From NCBI GenBank assembly GCA_037893245.1, contig JBAIAA010000877.1:124001-188000 (forward strand): a stretch of 64,000 bases of DNA, read 5' to 3'. The number at the start of each line of letters is the position of its first letter. Within the stretch, counting starts at the first letter, position 1. This document shows positions 35,876-47,716 of this stretch, in pieces. The translations under genes and the position numbers were made by a program. The stretch is from Crossaster papposus. Its lineage: Eukaryota; Echinodermata; Asteroidea; Velatida; Solasteridae. The notes beneath the pieces were generated by a model, which did not search any database, was not told the DNA's origin, and saw nothing but the letters and a program-made list of their open reading frames with translations.

Positions 35876-38587
35876 TCACACCTGGTGATACATCTTGACT
35901 GAGTACCAGTCAGCCACTTCCAGCTGCCCATCTGATGTGAATGTGATTCCGTTGGGATAGTACAGACCCTGTGCAATGCACTTGAGAAAGCCACTTTGAG
36001 GGTCATAGTGGTGGATATGACCCATGTTATCATAATTATGCATTGCAACATAGATACCTGAGCTATCAGTGTACACACCGTTGCAGCACTGTACTGGTTG
36101 ACCATTGATGGTGGGTTTGATGGTGCGCCGTGTAGTGCCATTGCCATCAGCAACATTTACTGTCTGTGACCATGAACTGATGACAATTAAATTATTGCTG
36201 TCTACAGCTACATAGTGAGGTTTAACCTTGACTGGTATGGTACATAGGAGCTCACCATCAGTGGGGCTGTGTTCAGTCAACACCAGCCTCTTGACATCAC
36301 CTACTACGATGGTACCATCATTCTTGACAGCTACACCCCGGAGGTCAACTGCGGTCTTACCGACCTCACTCGGTGGCACTGTTGGGAACTCGTAGGCCAG
36401 CGTGTTGTCGCTGTGGAACACCTTCACATGGCATGCGTCTTCCTCAACGACCACCAAACGATTGTTGGTGCGTATAGCTGCGATGCCGCGTGGACCTGTA
36501 GGAGTCATGATGTCAAAACAAACGACATAATGCAGTTCAATACAGACATTTTTGAAAGAGTAAATACTGCAGTTTAAAAAAATGTCTGTCAAGAATATAT
36601 TGTTAAGGTTTGGTATACACACTTGAGAAATCACCGCGTTTTATAATTTATTTTGCAAGATCTTGTTATGTTTGGTGTTTATCTATTTTATGCCCCAGAT
36701 TGTGGGGCATAAAATGCTTCACTGTGATTTATCTTTCTTTGTGAATAATGGGCGATATGCCAACGAGTGATAAACATACACTGCAAAAACTGTGTTTAGC
36801 GAGTCAGCACTTTTCTAAACACTTTCTTGCTTTCAGTTTTGCTAAACATGTTTAGCATGTGGATGGATAATATTTAGTAATTGAACATTGATGTTTATTG
36901 GACATGGGTGTTTAGCTGCTAAGCATGTTTGCTAATTATGTTAACTGTTAGCAAAAAAAGTCAGTTTACTCGGTAAATACAGGTTTTTTGAGAGTAAGTC
37001 CGCTTATACCGATGTTTAAGCAAATCTATGCTTTTTACTCTGCAATTATTAGATCTATTTTTCTGGGAATCACATCTTTTGCAAAGAATTTCAGGAATAA
37101 AGCAAATCAAATTTCTATTTTTGGTTTGTCCACTTTTGACATTTTGTTTTTATGGAATATACATTGAGGTTGAAAAACATTCCCATGTCTTGAATACCAA
37201 CTTATTAGTGAAGACCGAAGGCGAATTGTTTAAGTGCATAATTTTCGCAGATGGCATGTAATTTTAACTTACATCCTTGCATCGGGATTGTGCTTTTCTG
37301 GCTGCCATCGATGCTGCAGATCACAACTCGTTTGTTGCCGTAGTCAGTCACTGCAATCTCATCAGGTGGACGAGCAGCAATGCCACAAGCCCAATTGAAC
37401 TCTCCTGGACCACTTCCCCGTCTACCAAACTCACAACACAGCTCCCACTTGCCTTCCGTCACCCCGGCCACCTTACCTAGATTGATGTCACCAACCCCCT
37501 CACTCTGCTTGAACTCCAGAAATGCCAGCCTGTCATCAACTCTAGGAATAGCCTGACCGGCCAACAGTTTCAAGTCTTTGCTGAATGTAGGATAGAGTGA
37601 CAGGAAGTCACTATCCGATGCAGTCCTTGTCACCTCTCTAGCTGTATCTAGTGAAAACTGAAACGTCTCCAAAGCCAAGCTCGTGGTTTTCTCACATTCT
37701 TCCAGTTTCTGCTCACGATCCGTTTGGATGTTTTTGATGTCGTCAAGGATGCGATTTTCCTGAGCCGTTACCTCTGCTCGTTTCTTAGCTGCTCTGTCTT
37801 GCACTTCTGTCGTGACCCTCTTGGCTGTGACACTTAAATCTTCTTTCAGTCTTGAGACTTTCTCTTGTGATTTCTGGAGTTCTTTTATGGCGTTTTCAAG
37901 TGGAGAAAACAGTTCACCCAACGACTCCTTGTATGTTGATGTGGCTAGATTTCTGTCAATACACACGTGTTCTGGCATACGGTGGTCGAGGACGGTACAA
38001 TCTCGGCAGATGGGCACTTCACATGTGGTACAAAAGAACTGTGTCACTTCGCTCTCATGGATCTGACATTTTGGATGTTGTTTCGAGTGTTTCTTTGTCA
38101 GTGTAACCTTTCCCTTACCAATGGCCTTCAGTGGAGTCACCTTGTGGTTTGATGAGACAGCAAATCGAAGATGCATTTTGCTACAGGCTGAGCACAAATT
38201 CTGGTCGCAGTCCAGACATCTGTGCATTGCCTCATTGGCTTCCTCACAAATACCACACAATATTCCAGCATCACCCAAGCTCACTACCTTTTCCTGAAGT
38301 TTAATCTCCTCAAGTTTAATCTCCTCAACTAAACCCATTAGATGAAAGTTGGTTTTCAGACCCTGCACCCCTGCCTCTGGAAGTTTTGTCTCCTGTCGAC
38401 ACACCGGGCAAGGAATCTCCGTACAGCCCTGGTGCTTCGTGCTGTGGTATTTCAGCAGACATTGCTCACAGAAACTGTGCAGGCATTCCAGTATCTTTGG
38501 CTGTTGATATCTGTCTTGACATATGCAGCACTCAATATGTCTGCAAATTGTCTCTAGAGCTGAACTTATTGCAGGTCCGGTTGCCAT
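35876..38587 (-). CDS. TRIM-NHL protein (RING, two B-boxes, coiled coil, NHL propeller)
   Basis: Two exons on the minus strand, 38587-37273 and 36495-35876, joined across a 777-bp intron (donor GTAAGT, acceptor CTCCTACAG, matching phase 1), give 644 residues. RING finger, residues 20-63: C20, C23, C35, H37, C40, C43, C60, C63. B-box 1 follows at about 109-150 (CGICEE...CLDCDQNLCSAC), B-box 2 at about 170-212 (CQIHESEV...CEVPICRDC...H), then a coiled coil to about 330. NHL-type blades begin at FGRRGSGPGEFNWACGIA and fill exon 2 (PRGIAA, DLRGVAV, NGVYTD, YPNGITF). No filamin domain is seen, unlike TRIM2/3/71. Proteins of this plan are usually E3 ubiquitin ligases with a propeller for protein or RNA binding. 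CCCAG ten bases before the ATG after a pyrimidine tract suggests a 5' UTR intron. Confidence 0.92.
36686..36714. repeat. Short perfect hairpin in the TRIM intron
   Basis: TTTTATGCCCCA and TGGGGCATAAAA are perfect 12-bp arms around five bases. Function unknown. Confidence 0.7.
36778..36995. repeat. MITE in the TRIM intron
   Basis: Left end ACACTGCAAAAACTGTGTTT is mirrored imperfectly by the right end (AAATACAGGTTTTTTGAGAGT). The inside repeats TTTAGC/GCTAAA words. The same terminus occurs alone near 34716. About 218 bp and non-coding. Confidence 0.6.
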
Positions 38588-39189
38588 TTTGTTTTGTCTG
38601 GGAAAAAAAGAAGATTGTGTTCATGTATTTATTTAAAGGGATCGGACAGCCAGAGCTCTAGATGTGAATTTAAAAAAAGTAAGTGCAAAATCACACCCTC
38701 AAAACTGCACATCCTCTTCAATCCAATCTGTTAATGAGAATGCTAAAATTTCAGAAGTAACTTGCGTCCTATCTTGAAAGCCATGCAAGTTGTTTTTCTT
38801 GTTTTGCTTGCTTTGAAAGATTTGCTTCGAGGTCATGTATCATGCACCTTTGATTTTCTCTGCTGGTGGTATAGTCCATATAGCAGGCATGAATGGGAAG
38901 GCAGTCTAGATGTTAAATTAAGAAAGCACATCGTTTAGCAAATCTATTTGAGCACAATCGGTGTGTTTACTTTAGATGAAGTGAACGTGGAGGTATACAC
39001 CGTCACGCTTTGATGGATTTATTTTCTAATAAAAACCGATATGTCCTTTGCCACAAAAAGTCTTCCCATTTTACTCTTACTAGTACAAGTGATACATATT
39101 ACTCTTCTACACCAAAAGCCGAGAAAATAGCACATTTTGTTATCAAACAAATTTGATGAAAAAAGGTGGAGTCAGATACAAAAGTGTTG
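38588..39189. other. Upstream region of the TRIM-NHL gene
   Basis: Apart from the likely 3' splice site at 38598-38610 (minus strand), which implies an upstream non-coding exon, no promoter element or gene is recognisable. Confidence 0.35.
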
Positions 39190-39764
39190 CCATTCTATAT
39201 TTACAAAAAAGTATAGCACTGTAATACACAGGATACAAAAAAGTGTCATTGATCTAAGAGGTTACATTTCTTTTGTAAAAATTAAGTTTTTTCCACGCGA
39301 AAAAAATATCTGTAACCTTCACGGTCGTTGGCCGCCATCTTGCCTTCGCACGGAGTTGGCCTTTACCATTAATATATACGGGTGTGCAGAAAATGAAATT
39401 ATCATGTCATACACAACAGAGGGTGCGCTGTCAGTTTTATGCTGAATTGAGTTAGTTGGAATGGAAGGCGAGTTTTGATATGACTTAATTGGCCTACTAC
39501 ATGTACTACATTTGTTTTCTAAGTATGGGGAGACAACATTATTATCATTTTAGGTCATGTATAATTTCCTGCACACCCATACATAAAATGGTATAGGCCA
39601 ACTCCGCGCGAAGGCAAGATGGCGGCCAACGTCCGTGCTGATTAGAGATAATTTTTTGGCATGAAAAAAAACATCATTTTTACAAAAGAAATGTAACCTC
39701 AAGCACAATGACACTCTTTTGTATCGTGTATCCAGTGCTATACTTTTTTGTCAATATAGAATAC
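39190..39764. repeat. Foldback element with YY1-like motifs in the arms
   Basis: Arms 39190-39412 and 39550-39764 are imperfect reverse complements around a 137-bp centre. Each arm holds GGCCGCCATCTTGCCTTCG or its complement; GCCGCCATCTTG is the textbook YY1 site. The arms also share the GTTACATTTCTTTTGTAAAAA block. Confidence 0.8.
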
Positions 39765-39772
39765 GTTTTGGA

Positions 39773-39847
39773 TGTGTTGTCGGTGTGTTGTCGGTGTGTT
39801 GTCGGTGCTTTGTCGGTGCTGTGCGTGTTGTCGGTGTGTTGTCGGTG
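39773..39847. repeat. 11-bp minisatellite
   Basis: GTGTTGTCGGT is repeated six to seven times with a few substitutions, directly beside the foldback element. Confidence 0.8.
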
Positions 39848-40230
39848 AATAAGCCAATTCGGTATTCCAACTGCGCATGTGCACAACAAGATTCAACAAT
39901 TTTTCTCAAGGGATAAACACGGCAGAAAAATGCACACAAGAATATGGGGGACGTGGTAACCGAATCTGCATTCTCTGTATTTTCTTGTGAAATCGAAAAG
40001 ACGATGGGCACTTTGTTTGGCCACACAAATTTGCAAAATACCTGAAAACACCAAAACGTAAACAATAAATGTTTAGTAACTTTAGAACACGACGATCCCT
40101 TTAAATTTGCTGGTACCCGCTATGCTTTTGCACGCAATCGATGAAATGTTTATCTCAAAAGGAAAATCGTCAAATCTTCATACTGTGCGCATGTGCAGTG
40201 GGAATACTGAACTGGCTTATATTATACTTA

Positions 40231-40878
40231 TAGCCCCATAGATAGAGAGGGTTTTTACAGGTTAACCGCTGTTAAACAATAGAAACCATGCACAAACAAA
40301 ATAAAATTACTCCCATACCGCTGCACGGTCTACATCATACACATTTTTTATGAGTACTTTAATAACTCACCATGCCAGCACCAACCATAAAACCGGTCGA
40401 ATATCGCCCAATTTCTGTAAAAAAAGGTGAAAACTATCCCCGATCCGCAAACGCGACTGTCACAAGATGGCGGATAACTCGTGCGTAATTTAGCCGCAGC
40501 TGCATGGGCATTAGCCGTTTTCGAAACACAAGCTTCATCTTGCGAGGCCTTATTCATACAGTTTAGCAATGCTCCAGAGGCAAAGCCACAATAGACCGAA
40601 GCCAGGGTTTGGAAAACAGCACCCATTAAACTATGTTATCCGCCATCTTGTAACAGTCGCGTTTGCGGAACGGGGATAGTTTTCACCTTTTTACAGAAAT
40701 TGGGCGAGATTCGACCGGTTTTATGGTTGGTGCTGGCATGGTGAGTTGTTAAAGTACTCATAAAAATTGTGTACGAGGTAGACCGTGCAGCGGTATGGGA
40801 GTAATTTTATTTTGTTTGTACATGGTTTCTATTGTTTAACGGTGGTTAACCTGTAAAAACCCTCTCTATCTATGGGGC
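40231..40878. repeat. Foldback element, about 250-bp arms
   Basis: Arms 40231-40478 and 40636-40878 are close reverse complements (ends CCCCATAGATAGAGAGG and CCTCTCTATCTATGGGG) around a 157-bp centre. Next to the centre each arm carries CAAGATGGCGGAT or its complement, again a YY1-type core. Differences are mostly single bases. Confidence 0.85.
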
Positions 40879-41505
40879 CGCCTTTCGGGCGTCGCGACGC
40901 GTCGGGAGCCCCATATATAGTTCTAGGGGTAATCTTTGCACTGAAGTGAATGATTGACCTGCAAAAATTATGAACAAAAACGCGTCAGGTTGCAAAATTC
41001 TTTCCCAATTTGGCATTGACCGATAATAATATCTTTGCTTACATTTGTTGTGGATGGTAAAACCGTTAAAGTTTCTGCCGATGCGAGTTCAAATAAGCAA
41101 ACCTTTCAGTTTCAGTTATTTTCCTTGAAGCGGTAACACGGAAGTACACTTATACAGTACATGTACGTCGACGTAGAAATGCATCATGTAGAGCGCCCCC
41201 AATAAACAACACGCTCATTCTGACTCTGGCCGTTTTCCAAACATCAGCTTAGGCTCCATTTGGGCTCCATCGCCATTGACGAATTAATACTGCATCGCAA
41301 AATCACAGAAAGGTGACTGGACATCGCGCACTGCCCATGCTAGGCTTCGATCAACCAGTAAATAAAATTGACTTTACGCCGGTGCAGAGCAAGCGTGAAA
41401 TAAGGGTTGTGATGCGAGATGTTTTCCTAGGGCTGTCTTAAATTGGGATGATAATGCTGGATGAATAAGTTGATCAGTATAGCTCGTTCCAGTCTACAAT
41501 CGTCT
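40879..41505. other. Non-coding stretch
   Basis: No gene recognised. Begins with a GC-rich CGTCGCGACGCG palindrome at about 40888-40904. Confidence 0.4.
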
Positions 41506-41850
41506 TTATTATTATTATTATTATTATTACTTTTGGGCAATGAAACCGAGGATTCCTCAAAAAGCACCCAAGACACTGTAAGCTCGTAAGTCTGAGAAAA
41601 CGTGAAGAAGGATGAAAGAAATGCCAGAAATTAAACACCGGGGCGAACCCCTTCTCTTAGCGATAAGCGTGACTGGGTTCTTTTACGTGCGTGTCCAGGT
41701 TCAATATATGCACAATACACACACACAGGACCAACGGCTTTACGTCCCATCCGAAGGACAAAGCAATAGTGGTTTAATTGCCTTGCTTAAGGATACACGT
41801 GTCGACGGCCGGGATTCTAACTCGCGCTCTGTGGAGCAGATTGTGTCTAT
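41506..41850 (-). repeat. Retroposon fragment with (TTA)n tail
   Basis: A (TTA)n tract at 41506-41529 starts a block containing CGGCTTTACGTCCCATCC, CTTAAGGATACACGTGTCG and GGGATTCTAACTCG. These phrases recur as a dispersed repeat in marine invertebrate genomes (recalled, not searched). On the minus strand the TAA tail would be the 3' end. The 149-codon plus-strand frame starting at 41612 crosses it and is not supported as a gene. Confidence 0.45.
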
Positions 41851-42895
41851 TTCTTCGTGGTCTTTCTACTTGGGTGATGTAATTAGTGATGTTGACGGCA
41901 ATTTCATTGTGAATGGAGCAATAAAGCATAGTGAGCCTACTGACTTTTCTACGATTGTTTTTGTCCTGCTTTTGTTAATACTTTTCCCCACATACCTGAT
42001 AACATGCATGGTTTATATCACAAACAAAATAATTTTAAAGAATACTTTACTTCGATTTTGACATTTTACAACCTAGCCTCTTTTTTTAAATAATGACAAG
42101 TCTAAATAGGGTACACGGTTGATTAGGAGTTGAGGTGTCCAAAACCCTGACGTCTTGTATTTAATGACCTATATTTTGCTTGAAGCTGTAGCGTTCTCTA
42201 AAGTGGACTTATGAACACTTCAGCAAATAAACCTGTTTGCACTGATTTTCTTGTATAATACACTTTTGTAAATATTTAGTTATTTTTCACTTTGTTTTCA
42301 GTTATTTTACCCATGCATTAATAACAGTCCATAATCACAATTCCAGATGTTAAACCTCTGAGATTCAGCAAACTATGCATTCATCACTTTCCTTTGCACC
42401 AAGGTCCAACCTATTACTTGAGTTGATTCAATTATACCAGACCAGCCCGTTTGTCCTTCCAATTTCAGTTAATGGTTTTTGCTCAACCTTCATGATGAGG
42501 TTACCAGGTCCAGCGGGCCTTTGCCCTTGGGGACATGTCTAGACAGTTGTTATTCTTTGTTCATATTTAACCACTCTGTTTTCAGTCCTCATGCAAGCAA
42601 CATCTCACATTTACTTTCTCCAGTTATACTTAATTCTTGCCCGATACTGTGAATTCTCGGTTCCTTCCTGAATAAAAATAAAACTACTTTAAACGCATAT
42701 ATCCAAATCTTAGTGTGTCCAGTTTAATTGTATATACACTAAATATCCTTATTGAGTGATCCCCACAATGTCGCTTCCCAGGTTGTATCGTACAATTGGG
42801 TGTGATCCCTGGCTAACGGCATTCTGGTGTTTATGACTTCTGATTAATATGCCCTCGAACAAAGATACTGACCATTTGGAAGACCACCAACATAG
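41851..42895. other. AT-rich non-coding stretch
   Basis: Nothing recognisable on either strand. Confidence 0.4.
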
Positions 42896-42962
42896 GGCAA
42901 GATAGCTCAGTTGGTAGATCGCCCGACCGGAATTCTAGAGGTCGCAGGTTCAACGCCTTGCC
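42896..42962 (+). repeat. tRNA-like sequence (SINE head or tRNA pseudogene)
   Basis: GGCAAG and CTTGCC can pair as an acceptor stem; TAGCTCAGTTGGTAGA is a good A box / D arm; GGTCGCAGGTTCAACGCC is a degraded T arm (the usual GGTTCGAATCC is altered). At 67 bases, without a clear anticodon arm, it is not a functional tRNA. Confidence 0.5.
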
Positions 42963-43032
42963 AATTTCTTTGTACACTTTAAATTTTATTTAAATTGACC
43001 AAAAATGAACTTTTCTTTAAGAAAACAAAATG

Positions 43033-43185
43033 TAAGGGGTTATAGCCTTGCATTTTTATAAAATTGGCCTATTTTTTTATTTTTTAGATAAATTAAACAT
43101 TGGAAGGGGTTAGCCTTGCATTTTTATTAATTTTTTTCCAAATTAACAATATAGAACATTTTTAAATTGTAAGGGGTTAGCCTTG
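43033..43185 (-). repeat. Inverted copies of the 66-bp repeat
   Basis: AAGGGGTTAGCCTTGCATTTTT occurs three times at about 60-bp spacing; it is the reverse complement of the repeat at 32534-32870. Confidence 0.7.
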
Positions 43186-43221
43186 ACCTTCGCCATGACC
43201 TTCGAATATGTCGTCTTGGCT

Positions 43222-43425
43222 AACTCGCACAATCGCTCGGGAAATTACGAGCGGAATTGTGTACATATTTGCATGCGCGTGTGATGTTGCGTGCATAATC
43301 GAATGATGCTACATGCATAATCGCTAACTCATTGGTCAAGTTTCTGTTACATCACATAATTATGCAACGTCACACGCGCATGCAAATCGACACGATTGTG
43401 CTTAGAATTTTCCGAGATGTGAGTA
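43222..43425. repeat. Imperfect foldback around a duplicated GCATAATCG centre
   Basis: TTTGCATGCGCGTGTGATGTTGC on the left is mirrored by GCAACGTCACACGCGCATGCAAA on the right, with CACAATCG and CTCGG blocks outside. Arms of about 70 bp with indels. Confidence 0.7.
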
Positions 43426-45459
43426 AGGGTGGTCATAGTGTGGTCTACGGCGTACATCAGAGGGCGCCCGCATTGGCGGCCTACGCGCGCAGCATACAGC
43501 GCTGTTTTCTCAGTTGTTTATTTTGAACTCCATGGAAGTAATCAATATGCAAACATGTCATATCTCCAGAACCGAAGGGGCCATGGAGTTCTATTATATA
43601 CTAATTGAAAGCTGACGTTGTGAGCTTTGCATTCCTGTATATAACTATTTTTTGGCGACATAATATTCATTTTTATAAAAATTGACTATATTTTGACTTT
43701 TTGAATTTTGTTTTATTTATTTTACCAAATAAATGGTCATAAATTACAAATAAAACAATTAACTGCATGTGATATCTAAAATCAATGAGAAATTTATTAT
43801 TATCAGAAAAACACAAGATGAAACCAAATAAGGTCATTTTCTCCCAGAGTTTACCTAAAACGCCCCAGTTGTTTCTAGAAGTAATTTGAAAGGTTAAACA
43901 AAAAATTGCTGGTAAAATTGCATTTTAGAGCAATGTTCACATGTGGCGTCAGTGAAGACAGCTAAAGTAATTTCAACTGTTTCCTATAATGTACAAATAA
44001 AGTCCAGCCTGAAGTCTGGTGTCGAGACAACAGTGGGTAATACCGACTGCTCTCTCCTGGCACCAGACTACTTCATATTGAAAATTTGCAAAAATAGACT
44101 TCTACAAAAATGTGTTATTCACCTTTTTGTAAATTTGAATGCTTCAGATTTAACCGCTGCCTCTTTTTCTTTCGTATGATGAGCAGCTTAACGTGTTACT
44201 GCATACATCGGCTGTTACCACAAAAAAACGCACCTCCTATTTTTTTTACCCAGTTTCCCATCTTAAAAAGCAATAAAAACATATCAAAATGAATGTTCAC
44301 ATTGATAAAATAAAAAACAATTAATGAAATTGTTAGTTAAATCGCATGTTAATAAAAGGTACTTAATACTGTGACAAATCTACTGATAGATGCGAGGGTG
44401 CATCTCAATACTCATGATGTTATGATCAATCATGACAACATCATGATAACCAATTCCCTGCAGAAGTATCTACCCCACCCTCACCCCCAGTCCATAGCAG
44501 CTGGGATGCCATTATACCACACATTTGTTATGGGCTCATTAGTGAGGGGTTCTGGCAAAATGAGACAGAACTGGGCAGAGGTTGAAATGAGGGTTTTCGT
44601 TAAGAAAAGAGAATACAATTCTCCTTACAAAGCTGTATGTTGTGCTTCAATCGGACATTCCGTGAACAAGTTATGGATGTTTTAAGTTCACATTTATCAA
44701 TATGTCGCTAAGGTACAATGTTATAAAAAAGAACTTTGAAATGTTGAGTTTTGTACATGATATATGGGAAAATGTTAAATGTTTCCCCTATAAAAACTCT
44801 TTCATTCCACTATTTCCATACTATTTCTTAATCAAATATAGTTATTAGACATAGCAAGGATTACAAATATCAATAAATCTGAAGAAAAATAAAACACCCA
44901 TTATTTATTATTTTGCAGTTTTCTCCACTATGCCCTGTGCCCAGTTCTGCCTCGCACAATAAAGCACATTGAGTTGCAAGTCTGGTTGTTTTTGTTTTCC
45001 TTGGGGGAACAAAAAAATCCTCCAAACCACAAATTAATAAAAGAAAAAGTTTCCAATGACTTAAAAACTTTATTTTAAGAGAGACAAAGAAAGAAAAATA
45101 TAATACTTTTTGTTAACAAAAAAATAAAAAAAACCGAACTACGATGATTGTTGTAAAATCACTCCCCGGACGTAAAACTCTCCAAAATTAGCCCTATTAT
45201 TAAGATTTCCAAGGCGCTAAACAAGATTGGGGATGATAAATTCTCATTGGCACTGGTAGAAAAGAGAATTATTATCTCATCGGAAGTGTGAGATCGCACG
45301 GTTATTGGAAATGGTGCGTGTCTTATGCAAATCAGGGATTAGTGTGCAGTGGTCCACGGAGGGTGCTGAGGAATGTCCTTTAAGGTGCGTGTATGTTATT
45401 TAAACACTATTAAACTACTCTTGTGACGTCACTCTATTCAGAAAAGTGTCGATTATTTT
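43426..45459. other. Non-coding stretch
   Basis: No gene recognised. A GC-rich patch lies at 43450-43500. A 104-codon plus-strand frame at 44371-44685 has no recognisable domain. Confidence 0.4.
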
Positions 45460-45489
45460 AAAGAATGTACAGTTAACTGTACATTCTTT
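45460..45489. repeat. Perfect 30-bp palindrome
   Basis: AAAGAATGTACAGTT is followed directly by its reverse complement, without a spacer. Confidence 0.95.
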
Positions 45490-46977
45490 TAAGAATTAAC
45501 AGAAAAATAACGACTCAAAATTGCTATTGTTATATGTATTACAATTTAGTAAGAGCTATGTTGACAGTTTCTCTAGAGCTCTCAACAGTTGTTTTGGAGG
45601 TCTCTTTGCTGTGTCGACGCACTTTTGCGGTTTCCGCCCGGCTGACTGCTCTCCTATGGTGCTCACTGGTTCTGGCCACCGAAGCCCTTGTTGTAGAGGC
45701 GAGATACTGCCATGCTCGACCGTATGGAGTGGTTCGTCCAAAAGCCTTGTTGCACAGATTTGCCACAACCTGGGATATCAACAATAACACAAATCAAATA
45801 AAATGGATGCGCCAACCCGCATGTAACAAATTGCATCAAGGTTTGTCTAAAACATTCGAAAGTGAAAATGGCCCAAGAACTTTGAGAAAAGAAAATGGGG
45901 AGGATAAACCATTTTATTAGCAAGGTCGAGGCGATGGTTCGCAATTTAAAATATGTACATGTAGTAGGAATTGATTTCTTGCAAATGGGAATAATTTTCG
46001 ACGGAGATAGGCCATATACGTTCAAAGGTACCTAAAAGTACTTCTACTAATGCACAACTTTAAAAGGGCTGGTATACGTACAACACGTACATGTACTTTA
46101 CATTCGCTAACTCGCCCATGCTGTCCTGTTGTATACCCGTGTAGAAAAACGGCAGAAAAACCAACATAAATTTGTTATGTTCCGAGTCTGGTTCGACATG
46201 TGATAATGAAACCGTTCAGGGTTTAACAAAAGGCTGTATACTTTCGACACGGAATAATGACTACTGACGCTAAGTTACACCATAAAATGGGGCCAAAAAT
46301 AATAAGCCAAAATGAGCTGCTGATGAGAACTAAGCCAAATGTTGGGAATAAAAAGTTCTTGTTTTCTTTTCTTGCTTATTTTCCATCATTACCTGATCTG
46401 TTACAAGGAGTCCAAATCGGCCACGAGTGTAGGAAGTTTATTCACCTCTGAATCGGCCGCTTTAGTATAAACATGGAGCAATAAACTAGCCTCATTGGAG
46501 TATAAATCCTCATCGAATATGTCCCAAAATACTGGTTTAAATCACCATCAAAATAAATTGGCGAGTCAGTTCTTGAGGTGACACAACATATCTCCCAACG
46601 TATTCCTACTCAACATATGTACGGATCATCACTGGAAGACATTTTAGCGGAGTTAGCATAGACACACCCGACGCACAACAATGTATGGCATCAAATGACT
46701 TCGAGGTCGAATGTACTGGGCATTTTAAAGGTTCTAAGCAGACCTTTAGAGGAGAATTGCTGTTTAATAATTTAAAATGTGCCTTGGTGTGTAAGTAACA
46801 AGACCAGGGGTGATAAAATGGTATAAAATGACATTAATTGGGGTTAATCGCCGTAAATGTAATTGGCCCCCTCATTAACATGTTCAAACACTGACAAATG
46901 GTGGCGCTGTTCGTGACGAACATTCGGCAACCCCCAAAATTCCACGCGGGTACGCACGCAGCAGATTTTGTTCAGAC
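45490..46977. other. No supported gene
   Basis: Overlapping open frames on both strands at 45521-46025 show no recognisable domain and no clear splice pattern. The rest is AT-rich. Confidence 0.35.
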
Positions 46978-47130
46978 ATGGCGAGTGAAGACGACAGTTA
47001 GGGGCCGGGGAGCGCATATTCCACAGAATCGGACGAAATATCCGCAGTATCATCAGGTCCTACATCTGAAGAAGATATTCCACTTGACAATTCCTTTGAC
47101 AATAACTTTAGTCGACCATCGACTAAATGA
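46978..47130 (+). pseudogene. Possible broken coding exon (MASEDDS...)
   Basis: From ATG at 46978 one frame runs 51 codons to TGA at 47128 with a single internal TAG at 46999. The residues after it are acidic and Ser-rich (SAYSTESDEISAVSSGPTSE), like the N-termini of some transposases and zinc-finger proteins. Base composition is higher in GC than its surroundings. It may be a decayed exon or chance. Confidence 0.2.
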
Positions 47131-47605
47131 TTTTGCATCGATACGCGTGGCACACGATGCATGCATGCACGGGCACGCTGGTCGCGACGTCGAAGTCTTC
47201 CCAAACATACGTCACAATTATGCAAATTTTACATGTTAATAAGCTACCATTCTAGGGGCGGGGCCGGTCCCCCAAAGCACTTTATTATTTTTTTTCTCAT
47301 ATTAATTACCAAAAAATAAAACTTTTATGAACTGAAAATAACTCAATTAGTTAATATCTTTCATTTAAACTAATAAAAACCACATTTCTAGACCCTTTAA
47401 ACACCCTCATTTTACCCAACCTTTATTCAATTGTTTGGTTACGCAACACGGAGACCGGACAGGACAAAGCTTTCAAATTCCTCAGTAGCTTCTACCACTG
47501 AACAATGGACTTAATTCATCGCATACTCTAAAGCATTAGTAAGAATTGACACTTGTTGTTCCTTTTAAATATTGACAATGGGTGTAAAAGGGACGTAGTT
47601 TAAGT
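47131..47605. other. Non-coding stretch
   Basis: Nothing recognisable. Confidence 0.35.
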
Positions 47606-47716
47606 CGGAGAAACGACTCAAAAGGTGGACATTCTTTGATTCAAATTGGGCTCGGACGCTGCGCGTCCTCGCCCATTCGAATTAATGAATGTCCACTTTT
47701 TCGTCATTTCTCCTTA
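47606..47716. repeat. 110-bp hairpin
   Basis: GGAGAAACGACTCAAAAGGT, GTGGACATTC and AATTGGGC on the left pair with GCCCATTCGAATT, GAATGTCCAC and TCGTCATTTCTCC on the right; an inner GGACGC/GCGTCC stem closes the loop. A few mismatches. Confidence 0.75.

Noticed and set aside
41612-42061. 149-codon plus-strand frame with a hydrophobic end
   Set aside because: It runs through a dispersed retroposon fragment and into AT-rich sequence; no domain or splice context.
42896-42962. Functional tRNA gene
   Set aside because: Too short, with a degraded T arm and no proper anticodon arm; kept only as a tRNA-like repeat.
45521-46025. Overlapping frames of 83-128 codons on both strands
   Set aside because: No domain, no splice support and mutual overlap; neither strand is convincing.
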